Position numbers and translations under genes: made by a program | Assembly: GCF_007679965.1 (NCBI RefSeq) | Contig: NZ_VEHL01000010.1 | Span: 1 to 64,000 of the forward strand | Direction of reading: 5' to 3' | DNA length: 64,000 bases | DNA from: Bordetella genomosp. 13 | GTDB taxonomy: Bacteria > Pseudomonadota > Gammaproteobacteria > Burkholderiales > Burkholderiaceae_B | Notes under the pieces: model-generated | Databases searched by the model: none | What the model was told of the DNA's origin: nothing | The model's input: only the letters and a program-made list of their open reading frames with translations | In this document: piece after piece, positions 1-8,437 of the stretch | How positions within the stretch are numbered: the stretch's first letter is position 1 | Layout of the letters: each line of letters opens with the position of its first letter

Positions 1-89
1 TCGCGCGCGCGCAGCATCGCGGGAATCTCCGTCTCCATCGTGGTGTTCGAGCTCGGCACGATCTGGCCGATGCGGTAAGTCTTGGTCAT
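1..89 (-). CDS. Maleate cis-trans isomerase, N-terminal fragment (runs off left edge)
   Basis: Only the first 29 codons are in the window. They read MTKTYRIGQIVPSSNTTMET and then EIPAMLRAR, the N-terminus typical of maleate cis-trans isomerases of the Asp/Glu racemase superfamily (NicE, MaiA, PicG). These cofactor-free enzymes convert maleate to fumarate in the last step of 2,5-dihydroxypyridine-type degradation. A strong Shine-Dalgarno (GGAGGAG, 91-97) precedes the ATG. The gene lies 37 nt downstream of the decarboxylase gene on the same strand, so it is probably co-transcribed with it. The active-site cysteines lie outside the window; the family call rests on the N-terminus and the context. 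Confidence 0.85.
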   Translation of the reverse strand, partial: MTKTYRIGQIVPSSNTTMETEIPAMLRAR

Positions 90-126
90 GATGCTCCTCC
101 AGGGATAGCGATCGAAAGAAGAATGG

Positions 127-1080
127 TCAGAGCTTGAAGATGCGCTCGGCGTTGCCGTGGCACACCAGGGCGCGGGTCGCCTCGTCCAGCGGCGCGGTCT
201 CGATGAACTCGGCGGCGATGGCGCTGGATTCATAGGGATAATCCACCGAGAACATCACGGCCTCGGCGCCCATCTCGGCGATGGCCCCGACCAGCGTGGG
301 ATGCGAGCACACGCCCGAGGTGGTGATCAGGATGTTGGACCCCAGGTAGGCCGACGGCGCGCGGTCCAGCGTGACGCCATGCGGATACACGGCGAAGCGG
401 CTGTCGAAACGCCAGCGCTGGAACGGCAGCCCTTCCCCCATGTGCCCGAGGATCAATTTCACGCCGGGAAAGCGGTCGAACACGCCGCCGAACAGCAGGC
501 GCAGCGCGTGCGTGCCGGTTTCCACGCCCCAGCCCCAGGTGGCGCGCTCGATGACGGGATGGCCCGCGTAGGCGTGCGGCATCACGTACGCGTCGGCGGG
601 ATGCAGGTAGATCGGCACGTCCAGCGCCTGCACGCGCTCCCAGAAGGCGTCGTACTCGCGGCCGTCGTAGTACGTGCCGTTGGTGTGGCCGTTGATCAGC
701 GCGCCCTTGAAGCCGTAGTCGCGCACGGTGCGCTCCAGCTCGTCCGCGGCAACCTTCGGATCGTGCATGGGCACCACGGCGAAGCCGCCGTAGCGCCTGC
801 TGTTGCGGGCCACCCGCTCGGCCAGGAAGTCGTTGTTCTCGCGCGCGCGGCGCAGTGCCACCGCCGGGTCCGGCTCGGCCTGCACGCCTGGGCCCGTCTG
901 CGACAGGATGACGTAGTCGATGCCGTTCTCGTCCATGTCCTGCAGGCGCAGCTGGTCGAAGTCGCTCAGCCGGCGGCCCAGCTCGGCCAGCGATTCGGCG
1001 TCGATGTACTGGGCGAAGACCTTGGAGTAGTCCTGGAAGCCCGGTGCGGTGTAGTGCTCCTCGAAAGCGATCTTGCGCAT
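127..1080 (-). CDS. picC: Amidohydrolase-family non-oxidative decarboxylase (PicC / gamma-resorcylate decarboxylase type)
   Basis: A 317-residue amidohydrolase-2 (ACMSD-type) protein. Metal ligands and catalytic residues typical of gamma-resorcylate and 2,3-dihydroxybenzoate decarboxylases can be placed: E7-E-H9 at the N-terminus (FEEHY), H160 in YLHPAD, H213 in LGHMGEG and D280 in FSVDYPYE. The family removes a ring carboxylate ortho to a hydroxyl without a cofactor. Among Mo-hydroxylase, Rieske oxygenase and maleate isomerase genes, the best fit is PicC, which converts 3,6-dihydroxypicolinate to 2,5-dihydroxypyridine. The symbol is assigned by context and family, not by alignment; a benzenoid resorcylate substrate remains possible. 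It has its own operator 28 nt upstream and an AGAGG ribosome site. Confidence 0.82.
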   Translation of the reverse strand: MRKIAFEEHYTAPGFQDYSKVFAQYIDAESLAELGRRLSDFDQLRLQDMDENGIDYVILSQTGPGVQAEPDPAVALRRARENNDFLAERVARNSRRYGGFAVVPMHDPKVAADELERTVRDYGFKGALINGHTNGTYYDGREYDAFWERVQALDVPIYLHPADAYVMPHAYAGHPVIERATWGWGVETGTHALRLLFGGVFDRFPGVKLILGHMGEGLPFQRWRFDSRFAVYPHGVTLDRAPSAYLGSNILITTSGVCSHPTLVGAIAEMGAEAVMFSVDYPYESSAIAAEFIETAPLDEATRALVCHGNAERIFKL

Positions 1081-1102
1081 GGTGTTTCTACCTCTTGTAT
1101 CG

Positions 1103-1130
1103 TTAATAGTCAGTGTACTGACTAATTGAA
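1103..1130. promoter_or_regulatory. Palindromic operator upstream of the decarboxylase gene (candidate MarR/PicR site)
   Basis: AGTCAGT-GT-ACTGACT at 1108-1123 is a perfect 7+7 dyad, and extends with one mismatched pair to AATAGTCAGT/ACTGACTAAT. The core TCAGTGTACTGA (1110-1121) recurs exactly at 12316 and nearly at 15792, before the Rieske ferredoxin and MarR genes. A -10-like TATTAA on the minus strand touches its edge, as expected for a repressor site. The AT-rich patch stands out in very GC-rich DNA. Confidence 0.75.
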
Positions 1131-1218
1131 TCGGACGGACCCCTCGATGCCCCGCCAGGTCCGCCGGTGTGTCCCGGGTTGCCGGCCGCCCTTCCCCGCG
1201 GGGAAGAACGGCCCGCGT

Positions 1219-2880
1219 TCACTTGAAGGGGTTGCTCATGTCCCCGCCGCCGTAGCTGCTGTCGAAGCCCCCTCCCTGCATCTCGATCTTCACGTCCTTG
1301 GTGTCGATCTGCTGGACGTCATCCTTGTAGTGCGTCACCAGCCCGGGGAAGAGAAGCACGATCAGCACCAGCAGCAGCTGGATTCCGATGAAAGGGATGG
1401 AACCCCAGTAGATCTGTCCGGTGGTCACCTTCGGGATCACGCTGCCCGTGACGCGGTCGCGGTAATCCTCGCGCGGCGCCACGGAACGCAGGTAGAACAG
1501 CGCCAGGCCGAACGGCGGATGCATGAACGAGGTCTGCATGTTCAGCGCCAGCAGCACGCCGAACCAGATCAGGTCGATGCCCAGCTTGTCGGCCACCGGC
1601 GCCAGCAGCGGCACCACGATGAAGGCCAGCTCGAAGAAGTCCAGGAAGAAGGCCGCGATGAAGACGAAGACCATCACGAACACCAGGAAGCCCGTCTCGC
1701 CGCCCGGCACGGAGACCAGCAGGTGCTCCACCCACAGGTCGCCGTTGACCGCGCGGAACGTCAGGCCGAACACGGTCGAGCCGATCAGAATGAACAGCGC
1801 GAAGCAGGTCAGGCGCGTGCTGGAATCCATGGCCTGCTTCAGCAGCGGCAGCGTCAGGCGGCGCTTGGCGATCGCCATGATCAGCGCGCCGACCGCGCCC
1901 ATCGCCCCGCCCTCGGTGGGCGTGGCCAGGCCGATGAAGATGGTGCCCAGCACCAGGAAGATCAGCGCCAGCGGCGGGATCAGCGCGAACGTGACGCGCT
2001 CGGCGATCTTCGACAGCAGCCCCAGGCGCAGCACGCGATTGATCGACGCCGCCGCGAAGGCCACCGCGCCCCAGCAGATGATGGACACGACCACGGTTTC
2101 GTCCACGGGCGCGCCCGGGTCCAGCACTTCCACCGTCAGGAAATAGGCGATCACGCAGGACAACAGCATCAGCACGATCAGCGAGCGCGTGCCGGACGCC
2201 CCGTTGGCCTCCTTGAATTCGCGCGCGCTGGCCGGCATGGCCGGGCCCAGGGCGGGCCGCGCCCAGGTCAGGAACAGCACGTAGACCAGGTACATGACGA
2301 TCATCAGCAGGCCGGGCAGGATGGCGCCGCGGTAGATGTCGCCCACCGAGCGGCCCAGCTGGTCGGCCAGGATGATCAGCGTCAGCGACGGCGGGATGAT
2401 CTGCGACAGCGTGCCCGAGGCCGCGATGACGCCGGTGGCCAGCTTCCGGTCGTAGCCGTAGCGCAGCATGATGGGCAGCGAGATCAGGCCCATCGAGATG
2501 ATGGAGGCCGACACCACGCCCGTGGTGGCCGACAGCACGGCGCCCACGGCCACCACCGCCACGGCCAGGCCGCCGCGCACCGACCCGAACAGCTGGCCCA
2601 CCGTCTCCAGCAGTTCCTCGGCCATGCCCGAGCGTTCCAGGATCAGCCCCATGAAGGTGAAGAACGGCAGGGCCAGCAGGGTGTCGTTGGAGACCACGCC
2701 GAACACGCGCTGCGGCAGTGCCTGGAACAGCGCGGGCGACAAGAGGCCCAGTTCCATGCCGACCAGGCCGAACAGGATGCCGTTGGCCATGAGCGCGAAG
2801 GCCACCGGGAATCCCGACAGCAGCAGCACGATCAGGGTGGCGAACATGATCGGCGCCATGTTGTTGATGAAGAATTCCAT
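1219..2880 (-). CDS. TRAP transporter large membrane subunit (DctM family)
   Basis: About 553 residues, almost entirely hydrophobic, with the glycine/proline-rich helices and re-entrant loops of the DctM/IT superfamily: N-terminal helix LIVLLLSGFPVAFAL, GLISLPIMLRYGYDRKLATG and IIPPSLTLIILADQ segments, and GLATPTEGGAMGAVGA in the second half. DctM carries substrate and sodium through the inner membrane together with DctQ. It is longer than classic DctM (about 430 aa), with a hydrophilic insertion around residues 215-235. The ATG at 2880 (GGAAGG upstream) is preferred over an in-frame TTG at 2886 that overlaps the dctQ stop. The cognate receptor gene is probably the one at 10887-11972, 7 kb upstream in the same direction. 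Confidence 0.93.
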   Translation of the reverse strand: MEFFINNMAPIMFATLIVLLLSGFPVAFALMANGILFGLVGMELGLLSPALFQALPQRVFGVVSNDTLLALPFFTFMGLILERSGMAEELLETVGQLFGSVRGGLAVAVVAVGAVLSATTGVVSASIISMGLISLPIMLRYGYDRKLATGVIAASGTLSQIIPPSLTLIILADQLGRSVGDIYRGAILPGLLMIVMYLVYVLFLTWARPALGPAMPASAREFKEANGASGTRSLIVLMLLSCVIAYFLTVEVLDPGAPVDETVVVSIICWGAVAFAAASINRVLRLGLLSKIAERVTFALIPPLALIFLVLGTIFIGLATPTEGGAMGAVGALIMAIAKRRLTLPLLKQAMDSSTRLTCFALFILIGSTVFGLTFRAVNGDLWVEHLLVSVPGGETGFLVFVMVFVFIAAFFLDFFELAFIVVPLLAPVADKLGIDLIWFGVLLALNMQTSFMHPPFGLALFYLRSVAPREDYRDRVTGSVIPKVTTGQIYWGSIPFIGIQLLLVLIVLLFPGLVTHYKDDVQQIDTKDVKIEMQGGGFDSSYGGGDMSNPFK

Positions 2881-2882
2881 GT

Positions 2883-3539
2883 TCAATCCGCCTTCCTGGC
2901 CTGTTTGCCGGCAGCCGGCGCCGGGGCGGCCGCGTCCGTGGTTTCGGCGGGTACGCCGCTTTCCTGCAAGCGCGCAGCGATCTCCTCGGCCAGCGCTTTC
3001 TCATCCGCGGTGGCCTCGCGCTGCCGCGGGTCGCCGCAGGCGCCGCGCAAGAAGCCGATGCACTTGATCAAATGGGACAGCGCCGCGGCGATCAGCAACG
3101 TGAAGCCCACGGGCACCAGCAGCTTGGCCGGCCAGCGGATCAGGCCGCCCGAGTTGGACGACATCTCGCCGCTGGCGTACGACTCCCAGAACATGGGCCA
3201 GGCCAGCCACATGATCAGCGTGCAGCCGGGCAGGAGGAAGAACAGGATGCCGAAGATCTCCAGGCGCACCTGCCCGCGCGGCGAGAGCTTCTGGGCGATG
3301 ATGTCCACGCGCACGTGGTCGTTGCGCACCAGGCAGTAGCCCGAGGCCAGCAGGAACAGCGCGCCGAACATGTACCACTGGATCTCCAGCCAGGCGTTGG
3401 AGCCGAAATGGAAGAACTTGCGCCCAAAGGCGTTCGCCGTGCTGATCAGCACCATGGCCAGGATCAACCAGGCCACCACACGTCCCACCAGGACGTTCAG
3501 TGCATCGATCATGCGAGATAACCGGAGCAGGGATTGCAT
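2883..3539 (-). CDS. TRAP transporter small membrane subunit (DctQ family)
   Basis: A 218-residue protein with four predicted membrane helices (about residues 18-38, 55-75, 95-120 and 140-165) and the DctQ signature around residues 42-80, where an amphipathic stretch (EIQWYMFGALFLLASGY) is followed by NDHVRVDI. DctQ pairs with DctM in sodium-driven, binding-protein-dependent uptake. The C-terminal 50 residues are an Ala/Glu/Pro-rich cytoplasmic tail, longer than in most homologues. The stop lies 2 nt before the dctM ATG, so the two are translationally coupled. Substrate unknown; the neighbours suggest an aromatic or pyridine carboxylate, or a C4 product such as maleate or fumarate. Confidence 0.92.
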   Translation of the reverse strand: MQSLLRLSRMIDALNVLVGRVVAWLILAMVLISTANAFGRKFFHFGSNAWLEIQWYMFGALFLLASGYCLVRNDHVRVDIIAQKLSPRGQVRLEIFGILFFLLPGCTLIMWLAWPMFWESYASGEMSSNSGGLIRWPAKLLVPVGFTLLIAAALSHLIKCIGFLRGACGDPRQREATADEKALAEEIAARLQESGVPAETTDAAAPAPAAGKQARKAD

Positions 3540-3594
3540 TGCAGTCTCAGATCGTAGAAAGGGATGAGGGAAATCTGTGCTTGGCCATGGCGGG

Positions 3595-4380
3595 TCAATG
3601 GTCCGCGCGCCAGGGCATGGAACGGCGCTCGATCCACACCAGCGCCCCGTACAGCAGCAGGCCCAGCGCCGCCAGCACGAACAACGCGGCGAACACCCGC
3701 ACGGTGTCGAAGGTGCCCTGCGCGCTCATGATCACGTAGCCCAGGCCGCGTTGCGACGAGACGAACTCGCCCACGATGGCGCCGACCAGCGCCAGCGAGA
3801 TCGCGACCTTCATTCCGGCCACCAGCGACGGCAGCGCGGCGGGCAGCCGGACCTTCAGGAAGAATTGCAGCCACGAGCCGCGCAGCACGCGCCCCAGGTC
3901 CTGCACGTCCTGCGGAACCGAGCGCAGGCCATGGACGGCGTCGACGATGATGGCGAACACGGCGATCAGGAAGGCGATGGCGATCTTGGGTTCGGCGCCC
4001 GTGCCCATCCAGATCACGAACAGCGGCGCCACCGCGACCTTGGGCACGCTGTTCAGCGCCACGATCAGCGGATAGCCGAAGCGCGCGAAGCCGCGCGAAC
4101 CGACCATCAGCAGCGCGATGGCCACGCCGCCCACTACCGACAGCACGAAGCCGCACAGCGTGGTGAACAGGGTGTACACGGCGTGGTCCAGGTACCAGTG
4201 CCAGTCCTTCGCCAGGTCGGCCAGCACGGCCGAGGGCAGCGGCAGCATGATGGGCCTCAGGTGCAACAGGCGCCCGGCCGCCTCCCACAGCAGCAGCGCC
4301 GCCACGATGGACACGGCGCCCGCGCCGATGGCGCCGCCGGACGCCTTGCGGCGGACCGGCCGGTTGGTCACGGCATTCAT
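3595..4380 (-). CDS. ABC transporter permease (SsuC/TauC-like)
   Basis: A 261-residue inner-membrane permease with about six helices and the BPD_transp_1 EAA-type loop around residues 155-190 (DLGRVLRGSWLQFFLKVRLPAALPSL). The family imports sulfonates, taurine, nitrate or thiamine-precursor-like aromatic compounds. The start ATG at 4380 overlaps the ATPase stop (ATGA), giving a tightly coupled receptor-ATPase-permease order. Within this catabolic cluster it most likely imports the pathway substrate. That would give the cluster two unrelated importers, this one and the TRAP system. Confidence 0.9.
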   Translation of the reverse strand: MNAVTNRPVRRKASGGAIGAGAVSIVAALLLWEAAGRLLHLRPIMLPLPSAVLADLAKDWHWYLDHAVYTLFTTLCGFVLSVVGGVAIALLMVGSRGFARFGYPLIVALNSVPKVAVAPLFVIWMGTGAEPKIAIAFLIAVFAIIVDAVHGLRSVPQDVQDLGRVLRGSWLQFFLKVRLPAALPSLVAGMKVAISLALVGAIVGEFVSSQRGLGYVIMSAQGTFDTVRVFAALFVLAALGLLLYGALVWIERRSMPWRADH

Positions 4381-5231
4381 CGCGCCACCTCCGGCTCCTG
4401 GAACAGGCCCATGTCCTGGAACAGCCCGCGCAAGCGCGCCACGTAGGCGCCGAAGGCCGGCGTCTCGCGGATCGACAGCGGCCGCGGGCGAGGCAGGTCG
4501 ATCTCGATCACTTCCCTGACCGTGCCGGGCCGCGGCGAGAACACCATCACCACGTCGCCCAGGAACACCGCCTCGGCGATGCCGTGCGTGACGAACAGCA
4601 CGGTATTGCGCGTGCGCAGCCAGATGCGCTGCAGCTCGGCGTTCATCTGGTCGCGCGTCATGGCGTCCAGCGCGCCGAAGGGCTCGTCCATCAGCAACAG
4701 GCGCGGGTCGTCCACCAATGCGCGGCAGATCGCGGCGCGCTGCCGCATGCCGCCCGACAGCTCGCGCGGGTAGCTGTCGGCGAAGGCGGACAGGCCCGTC
4801 ATCTCCAGCAAGGCGTCCGTCTTGGCCAGGTAGTTCTGGCGCCGCTTGCCGGCGAACTCGATGGGCAGCAGGATGTTGTCGCGGATCGAGCGCCATTCCA
4901 GCAGCGCGTCGCGCTGGAACACGAAGCCGATGCCCTCGGGCGCGCCGTCCACCGGCTTGCCATAGACGGACAGTTCGCCCTCGCTGATGGGCTCCAGCCC
5001 GGCCACGCAGCGCAGGAAGGTGCTCTTGCCGCAGCCGCTGGGCCCCAGCAGGCTGACGAAGCGGCCCGCGGGCACCTGCACATCCACGCCGGCCAGCGCC
5101 TGCACTTCGCGTTCGCCGTCGTAGCGCTTGCCCACGCCGCGCGCGGCGATGGTGATGCCCCCCATCGGATGGCCGCCGGTGCTCGATGGAATGCCCCGGT
5201 CCGCCTGGCCGCTCATGGGTTGGCCGTTCAT
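4377..5231 (-). CDS. ABC transporter ATPase (SsuB/TauB-like)
   Basis: The 284-residue ATPase has Walker A GPSGCGKST, Q-loop FQRDALLEW, signature LSGGMRQR, Walker B LLLMDEP and a switch histidine in FVTHG. The ALLEWRSIRDNI stretch is typical of nitrate/sulfonate/taurine importers. The start at 5231 overlaps the receptor stop as ATGA and leaves about 24 extra N-terminal residues; an internal ATG at about 5165 (MGGITIAARGVGKRYDG) would give a more usual length, so the start is uncertain. It powers the permease encoded downstream at the cytoplasmic face. Confidence 0.92.
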   Translation of the reverse strand: MNGQPMSGQADRGIPSSTGGHPMGGITIAARGVGKRYDGEREVQALAGVDVQVPAGRFVSLLGPSGCGKSTFLRCVAGLEPISEGELSVYGKPVDGAPEGIGFVFQRDALLEWRSIRDNILLPIEFAGKRRQNYLAKTDALLEMTGLSAFADSYPRELSGGMRQRAAICRALVDDPRLLLMDEPFGALDAMTRDQMNAELQRIWLRTRNTVLFVTHGIAEAVFLGDVVMVFSPRPGTVREVIEIDLPRPRPLSIRETPAFGAYVARLRGLFQDMGLFQEPEVAR

Positions 5232-6235
5232 TTGCCGGCCCCGTACGGCGCATGCAGCACGATGCGGCCTTCGGCGTAGTAATCGGCGGCGGGCCGCTGC
5301 GCCGACACCAGGCCGACAGACGACAGCGTCTGCACGGCCTGCGTCCAGTCCTGGGCCACCGGCGGCCCGACCCGCGTGCCTTCCAGCGGGCCGAAGTAGT
5401 CGCGCAGCGCATCGATCTGGCCGCGCAGCACCTTCGCGTCCAGCCGCGCCTGCGGACGCGCAGCCAGGATTGCGGCCACGGCCTCGTCCTGGTGGCCGGC
5501 ATAGATGTATTCCCACGCGGCGGCGACCACGCCGGCGAAGCGGCCCAGCACTTCGCCGCGCGCGGCCAGCTTGCTCTCGCTGGCGAACAGGCCGAAGCCG
5601 GGCATGTGCAGGCCGTAGTCGGCGAAGCGCACGGCGCGCGAGGCGCGCGTCTGCGATACCACCGGCAGGAAGAACGGGATGGTCGAGAACGCCGCGTCGG
5701 CGCGGCCCACCGCGTAGGTGCTGGCCTTGCCCGCCGCGTCCACGTTGATCAGCTCCAGCGCGTCGCGCCGCAGATTGCCGTGCGCCAGGAACGCATCGAT
5801 GAACGGCGCCTCCAGCGACCCGGCGGTATAGGCCACCTTCTTGCCCTTCAGGCCGGCCGGCCCGTCGATGCCCGAATCCGCCGGCACCAGCACGCCGACG
5901 TCGCCCTGCCGCGCGAACACCGCCAGCGCCTTGACGGGCAGGCCCTTGTCGCGCGCCACCATCATCGAGGCCAGCGCGGCGTGACCCACGTCGAAGCTGT
6001 CGCCGTTGCCGACGATCTGCACCGTGGTCACGGAGCCGTTGCCATCCTCGAGCTGGACGTCCAGCCCGGCCCGCTTGAACCAGCCCTTCTGGGCGGCCAG
6101 GTGGAACGGCGCGTGCACGCCCCAGGGCGTCCAGTCCAGGCGCACGCGCACGGTGTCGGCGGCCTGGCCGGCGCCGGCCACGAGCATGCCGGCCAGGGCG
6201 GCCAACAGGAGAAACGGCTTGCGTATAAGCGACAT
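5228..6235 (-). CDS. ABC transporter substrate-binding protein (NMT1/THI5-like, SsuA family)
   Basis: A 335-residue periplasmic protein with a clear signal peptide (SLIRKPFLLLAALAGMLVAG, cleavage near AGQAA-D). The mature start VRVRLDWTPWGVHAPFHLA and the repeated GVLVPADSGI, LKGKKVAYTAG blocks are characteristic of the NMT1/THI5 receptors that bind pyrimidine precursors, sulfonates or aromatic acids. The ATG at 6235 is chosen because GGGAGG lies 5 nt upstream; an in-frame TTG at 6247 lacks a site. It is the first gene of the ABC set and follows the Mo-hydroxylase genes by 67 nt. Confidence 0.9.
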   Translation of the reverse strand: MSLIRKPFLLLAALAGMLVAGAGQAADTVRVRLDWTPWGVHAPFHLAAQKGWFKRAGLDVQLEDGNGSVTTVQIVGNGDSFDVGHAALASMMVARDKGLPVKALAVFARQGDVGVLVPADSGIDGPAGLKGKKVAYTAGSLEAPFIDAFLAHGNLRRDALELINVDAAGKASTYAVGRADAAFSTIPFFLPVVSQTRASRAVRFADYGLHMPGFGLFASESKLAARGEVLGRFAGVVAAAWEYIYAGHQDEAVAAILAARPQARLDAKVLRGQIDALRDYFGPLEGTRVGPPVAQDWTQAVQTLSSVGLVSAQRPAADYYAEGRIVLHAPYGAGK

Positions 6236-6302
6236 GATGCCTCCCAACGAAAACGGGATACCTGAAAAAGCGATAGGAAGAAGCGGTACTGCGGGGGCCG
6301 GA

Positions 6303-7553
6303 CTACTGCCTGCGGCGCTGGAACAGTCGCATGATGCGATCCTTCAGCACCCCGAGGAACAGGGCGACGGGGTTGATGGCGGCCACCGGCGCGTCATGGG
6401 CCGCGTCGGGGTTCTGCATGCGCCGGGCCACATTGCGGCCGAACTCCGCGATCATGCGGCGCACGAAGTCCTGCACCAGGCCGGACCGCGAGAACTGGGC
6501 CAGCGGCCCCTGCAGCGAATAGTCCATGTCGATGAGCACGCGGGTGCCCTGCCCGTCCGCTTCCAGCCGATAGCCGATGTCGCCCTGCGCGCGCGACTGG
6601 CTGACCGTGTCCTTGCCGGCGCCGCGCAGGATCGCGGCCTGGGCCGCGTCGTCGCGCTCGAGCTTGGCCGTGCCCTCGAAGGCCGCCTGCATCGGGCCGA
6701 ACTTGATGCCGATGCGGCCCTGCACTTCCTCGCCCTGCTGCGCGGTGATCTGCGCGCCGGGCAGGCAGCCCGCCACGCGGGGCAGGTCCACCATGAACGC
6801 CCAGACCTGGTCCGGCGGAAACGGCACGCCGAACTCGCCGGCGATGTGCTGCCCCTTGCCCTTGCCTTCCTTGGCGACCGTGGCCGGCCGGGCCTGCGGA
6901 GCCGGCGCGGCCGCCTCGTCCTCGTCCTGGCGGGGCTCGAAGGCCCGCAACGGCTGGGGTTGCCGGGTGGCGCCGTCAGCGGCGCCCGCCTGCGGGGCGT
7001 CCTGCCGCGATCCGGCCAGCGCCAGTCCATCGAGCGGCGCCGCCGCCGGCAACGCGCGCCGCAACGCCTCGACGGCAGGATCGGGCTGCGCCTGCAGCTC
7101 GGCCAGTACCGAACGCACGGCGGCCACGATGCCCATGTATCCCGTGCAGCGGCACAGGTTGCCGGACAGCTCGATGCGCACGCGCTTCTCGTCGGCGTCC
7201 GGCAGGCGCAGCACGATGTCGCGCGCCGTGGCCAGCATGCCCGGCGTACAGAAGCCGCACTGCAGCGCGTGATGCGCCGTGAAGGCGACGCGCAGGCGGC
7301 GCATCACGGGATCCTCGTCGTAGCCTTCCACCGTGACCACCTCGCGCGACTCGCACGCCACGGCGAAGGTGATGCACGAGCGCACCGGCTGCCCGTCGAC
7401 CAGCACGGTGCAGGCACCGCACACGCCGTGCTCGCAGCCCAGGTGGGTGCCCGTCAGCCGCGCCTGGTCGCGCAGGTAATCGCCCAGGTGCATGCGCGCG
7501 GGCACTTCATGGCACACCGCTTCGCCGTTGACCTTCATCGATACCAGACTCAT
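6303..7553 (-). CDS. Molybdenum hydroxylase [2Fe-2S] subunit fused to a CoxG-like domain
   Basis: Residues 1-155 are a CoxS/XdhA iron-sulfur subunit: plant-type cluster C40, C45, C48, C60 and the second cluster C99-x2-C102...C134-x-C136 (CGFCTPG, CRCTGY). After a Pro/Ala-rich linker of about 70 residues comes a SRPBCC/CoxG domain from about 225 to 380, ending in a short basic helix (RIMRLFQRRRQ). CoxG normally is a separate membrane-recruiting protein, so this 416-residue protein is a fusion. The cluster passes electrons from the molybdopterin to the FAD subunit. The start ATG overlaps the stop of the FAD gene (ATGA). In the picolinate model this is one of the three PicA subunits. Confidence 0.9.
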   Translation of the reverse strand: MSLVSMKVNGEAVCHEVPARMHLGDYLRDQARLTGTHLGCEHGVCGACTVLVDGQPVRSCITFAVACESREVVTVEGYDEDPVMRRLRVAFTAHHALQCGFCTPGMLATARDIVLRLPDADEKRVRIELSGNLCRCTGYMGIVAAVRSVLAELQAQPDPAVEALRRALPAAAPLDGLALAGSRQDAPQAGAADGATRQPQPLRAFEPRQDEDEAAAPAPQARPATVAKEGKGKGQHIAGEFGVPFPPDQVWAFMVDLPRVAGCLPGAQITAQQGEEVQGRIGIKFGPMQAAFEGTAKLERDDAAQAAILRGAGKDTVSQSRAQGDIGYRLEADGQGTRVLIDMDYSLQGPLAQFSRSGLVQDFVRRMIAEFGRNVARRMQNPDAAHDAPVAAINPVALFLGVLKDRIMRLFQRRRQ

Positions 7554-8437
7554 TGCATTGCCTCGTGCGCCGCGCGCGGCGGCATGTGTTCCATCAGGGT
7601 GGCGGGCGTGCCCAGCGCCTGGGCCAGGCAGCGCGCCACCGCGGTTTCGTACAGGCGGCGCTCGACCGCATCCTTCTCGGGCAGGGCCTCTTCCACCGCC
7701 GCGCGGATCGCCGCCGGAGTCACGGCGGCCGCGCCCTGCGCGGCACAGGCATGCGCCAGCGCCGTCAACGAGCGCGGCGTGGCGTCGACCGCGCCCAGCA
7801 CGATGCGCGCGGTGCGGCTGGCCGGATCGAACCAGGCCACGCAACTGGCCTCGGCGAACTCGCCCGTCTTGCGGCAGAACTTGTAGTAGCCGAAACGGCT
7901 GTCGGCATTGGCCGCCGGCACGTCCACGGCCACGATCAGTTCGCCCTCCTGGATTGAGGTGGTATAGGCGCCGGCCATGAAGCGCTGCACGGTCTCGTGC
8001 CGTACCGCGCCCTGCGGGCCCGCGATCTCCAGCCGGGCGCCCAGGCCCGCGCACACCACGACCCAGTCGGCCGCGGGGTCGGCATGGGCCAGGCTGCCGC
8101 CCAGCGTGCCGCGGTTGCGCACCGCGCGATAGGCGATGCGGCCGGCCACGCCCTGCATGGGATGGCCGCGCAGCAATGCGTGCACGCCGTCCTCGATCTC
8201 GGCATGCGTGACCGCCGCGCCCACGCGCAGGCGCTCGCCGCGGCGCTCGACCTGGCGCAGTTCCTTCACGCCGGACACGTCCACCACGGCGCCCGGCCGC
8301 GCCAGGCGCAGGTTCAGCATCGGCCCCAGGGACTGGCTGCCGGCCATGGGCTTGGCCGCGTTGTCGCCGGCCAGCAGCCCCTTCAGGGCGTCGGCCAGGC
8401 TGGCGGGACAGGAATAGTCGAAACGGGCGGCCTTCAC
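7550..8437 (-). CDS. Molybdenum hydroxylase FAD-binding medium subunit (CoxM-like)
   Basis: A 295-residue FAD_binding_5 / CO_deh_flav_C protein. The pyrophosphate-binding loop AGSQSLGPMLNLRLA (about residues 32-46) and the second FAD motif RNRGTLGGSLAHADPAADW (about 108-126) are both intact. It transfers electrons from the iron-sulfur subunit to the external acceptor. Translation starts at GTG (8437), overlapping the large-subunit stop as GTGA, and ends overlapping the next ATG, so all three subunits are coupled for fixed stoichiometry. It belongs to the same enzyme as the genes on both sides. Confidence 0.94.
   Translation of the reverse strand: MKAARFDYSCPASLADALKGLLAGDNAAKPMAGSQSLGPMLNLRLARPGAVVDVSGVKELRQVERRGERLRVGAAVTHAEIEDGVHALLRGHPMQGVAGRIAYRAVRNRGTLGGSLAHADPAADWVVVCAGLGARLEIAGPQGAVRHETVQRFMAGAYTTSIQEGELIVAVDVPAANADSRFGYYKFCRKTGEFAEASCVAWFDPASRTARIVLGAVDATPRSLTALAHACAAQGAAAVTPAAIRAAVEEALPEKDAVERRLYETAVARCLAQALGTPATLMEHMPPRAAHEAMQ

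Noticed and set aside
1126..3339. Very long open frame on the plus strand (737 codons) opposite the TRAP genes
   Set aside because: Its translation is dominated by His, Gln, Arg and Asp as in antisense of high-GC membrane genes, has no family features and lies over two clear DctM/DctQ genes. Other long frames of this type across the window were rejected for the same reason.
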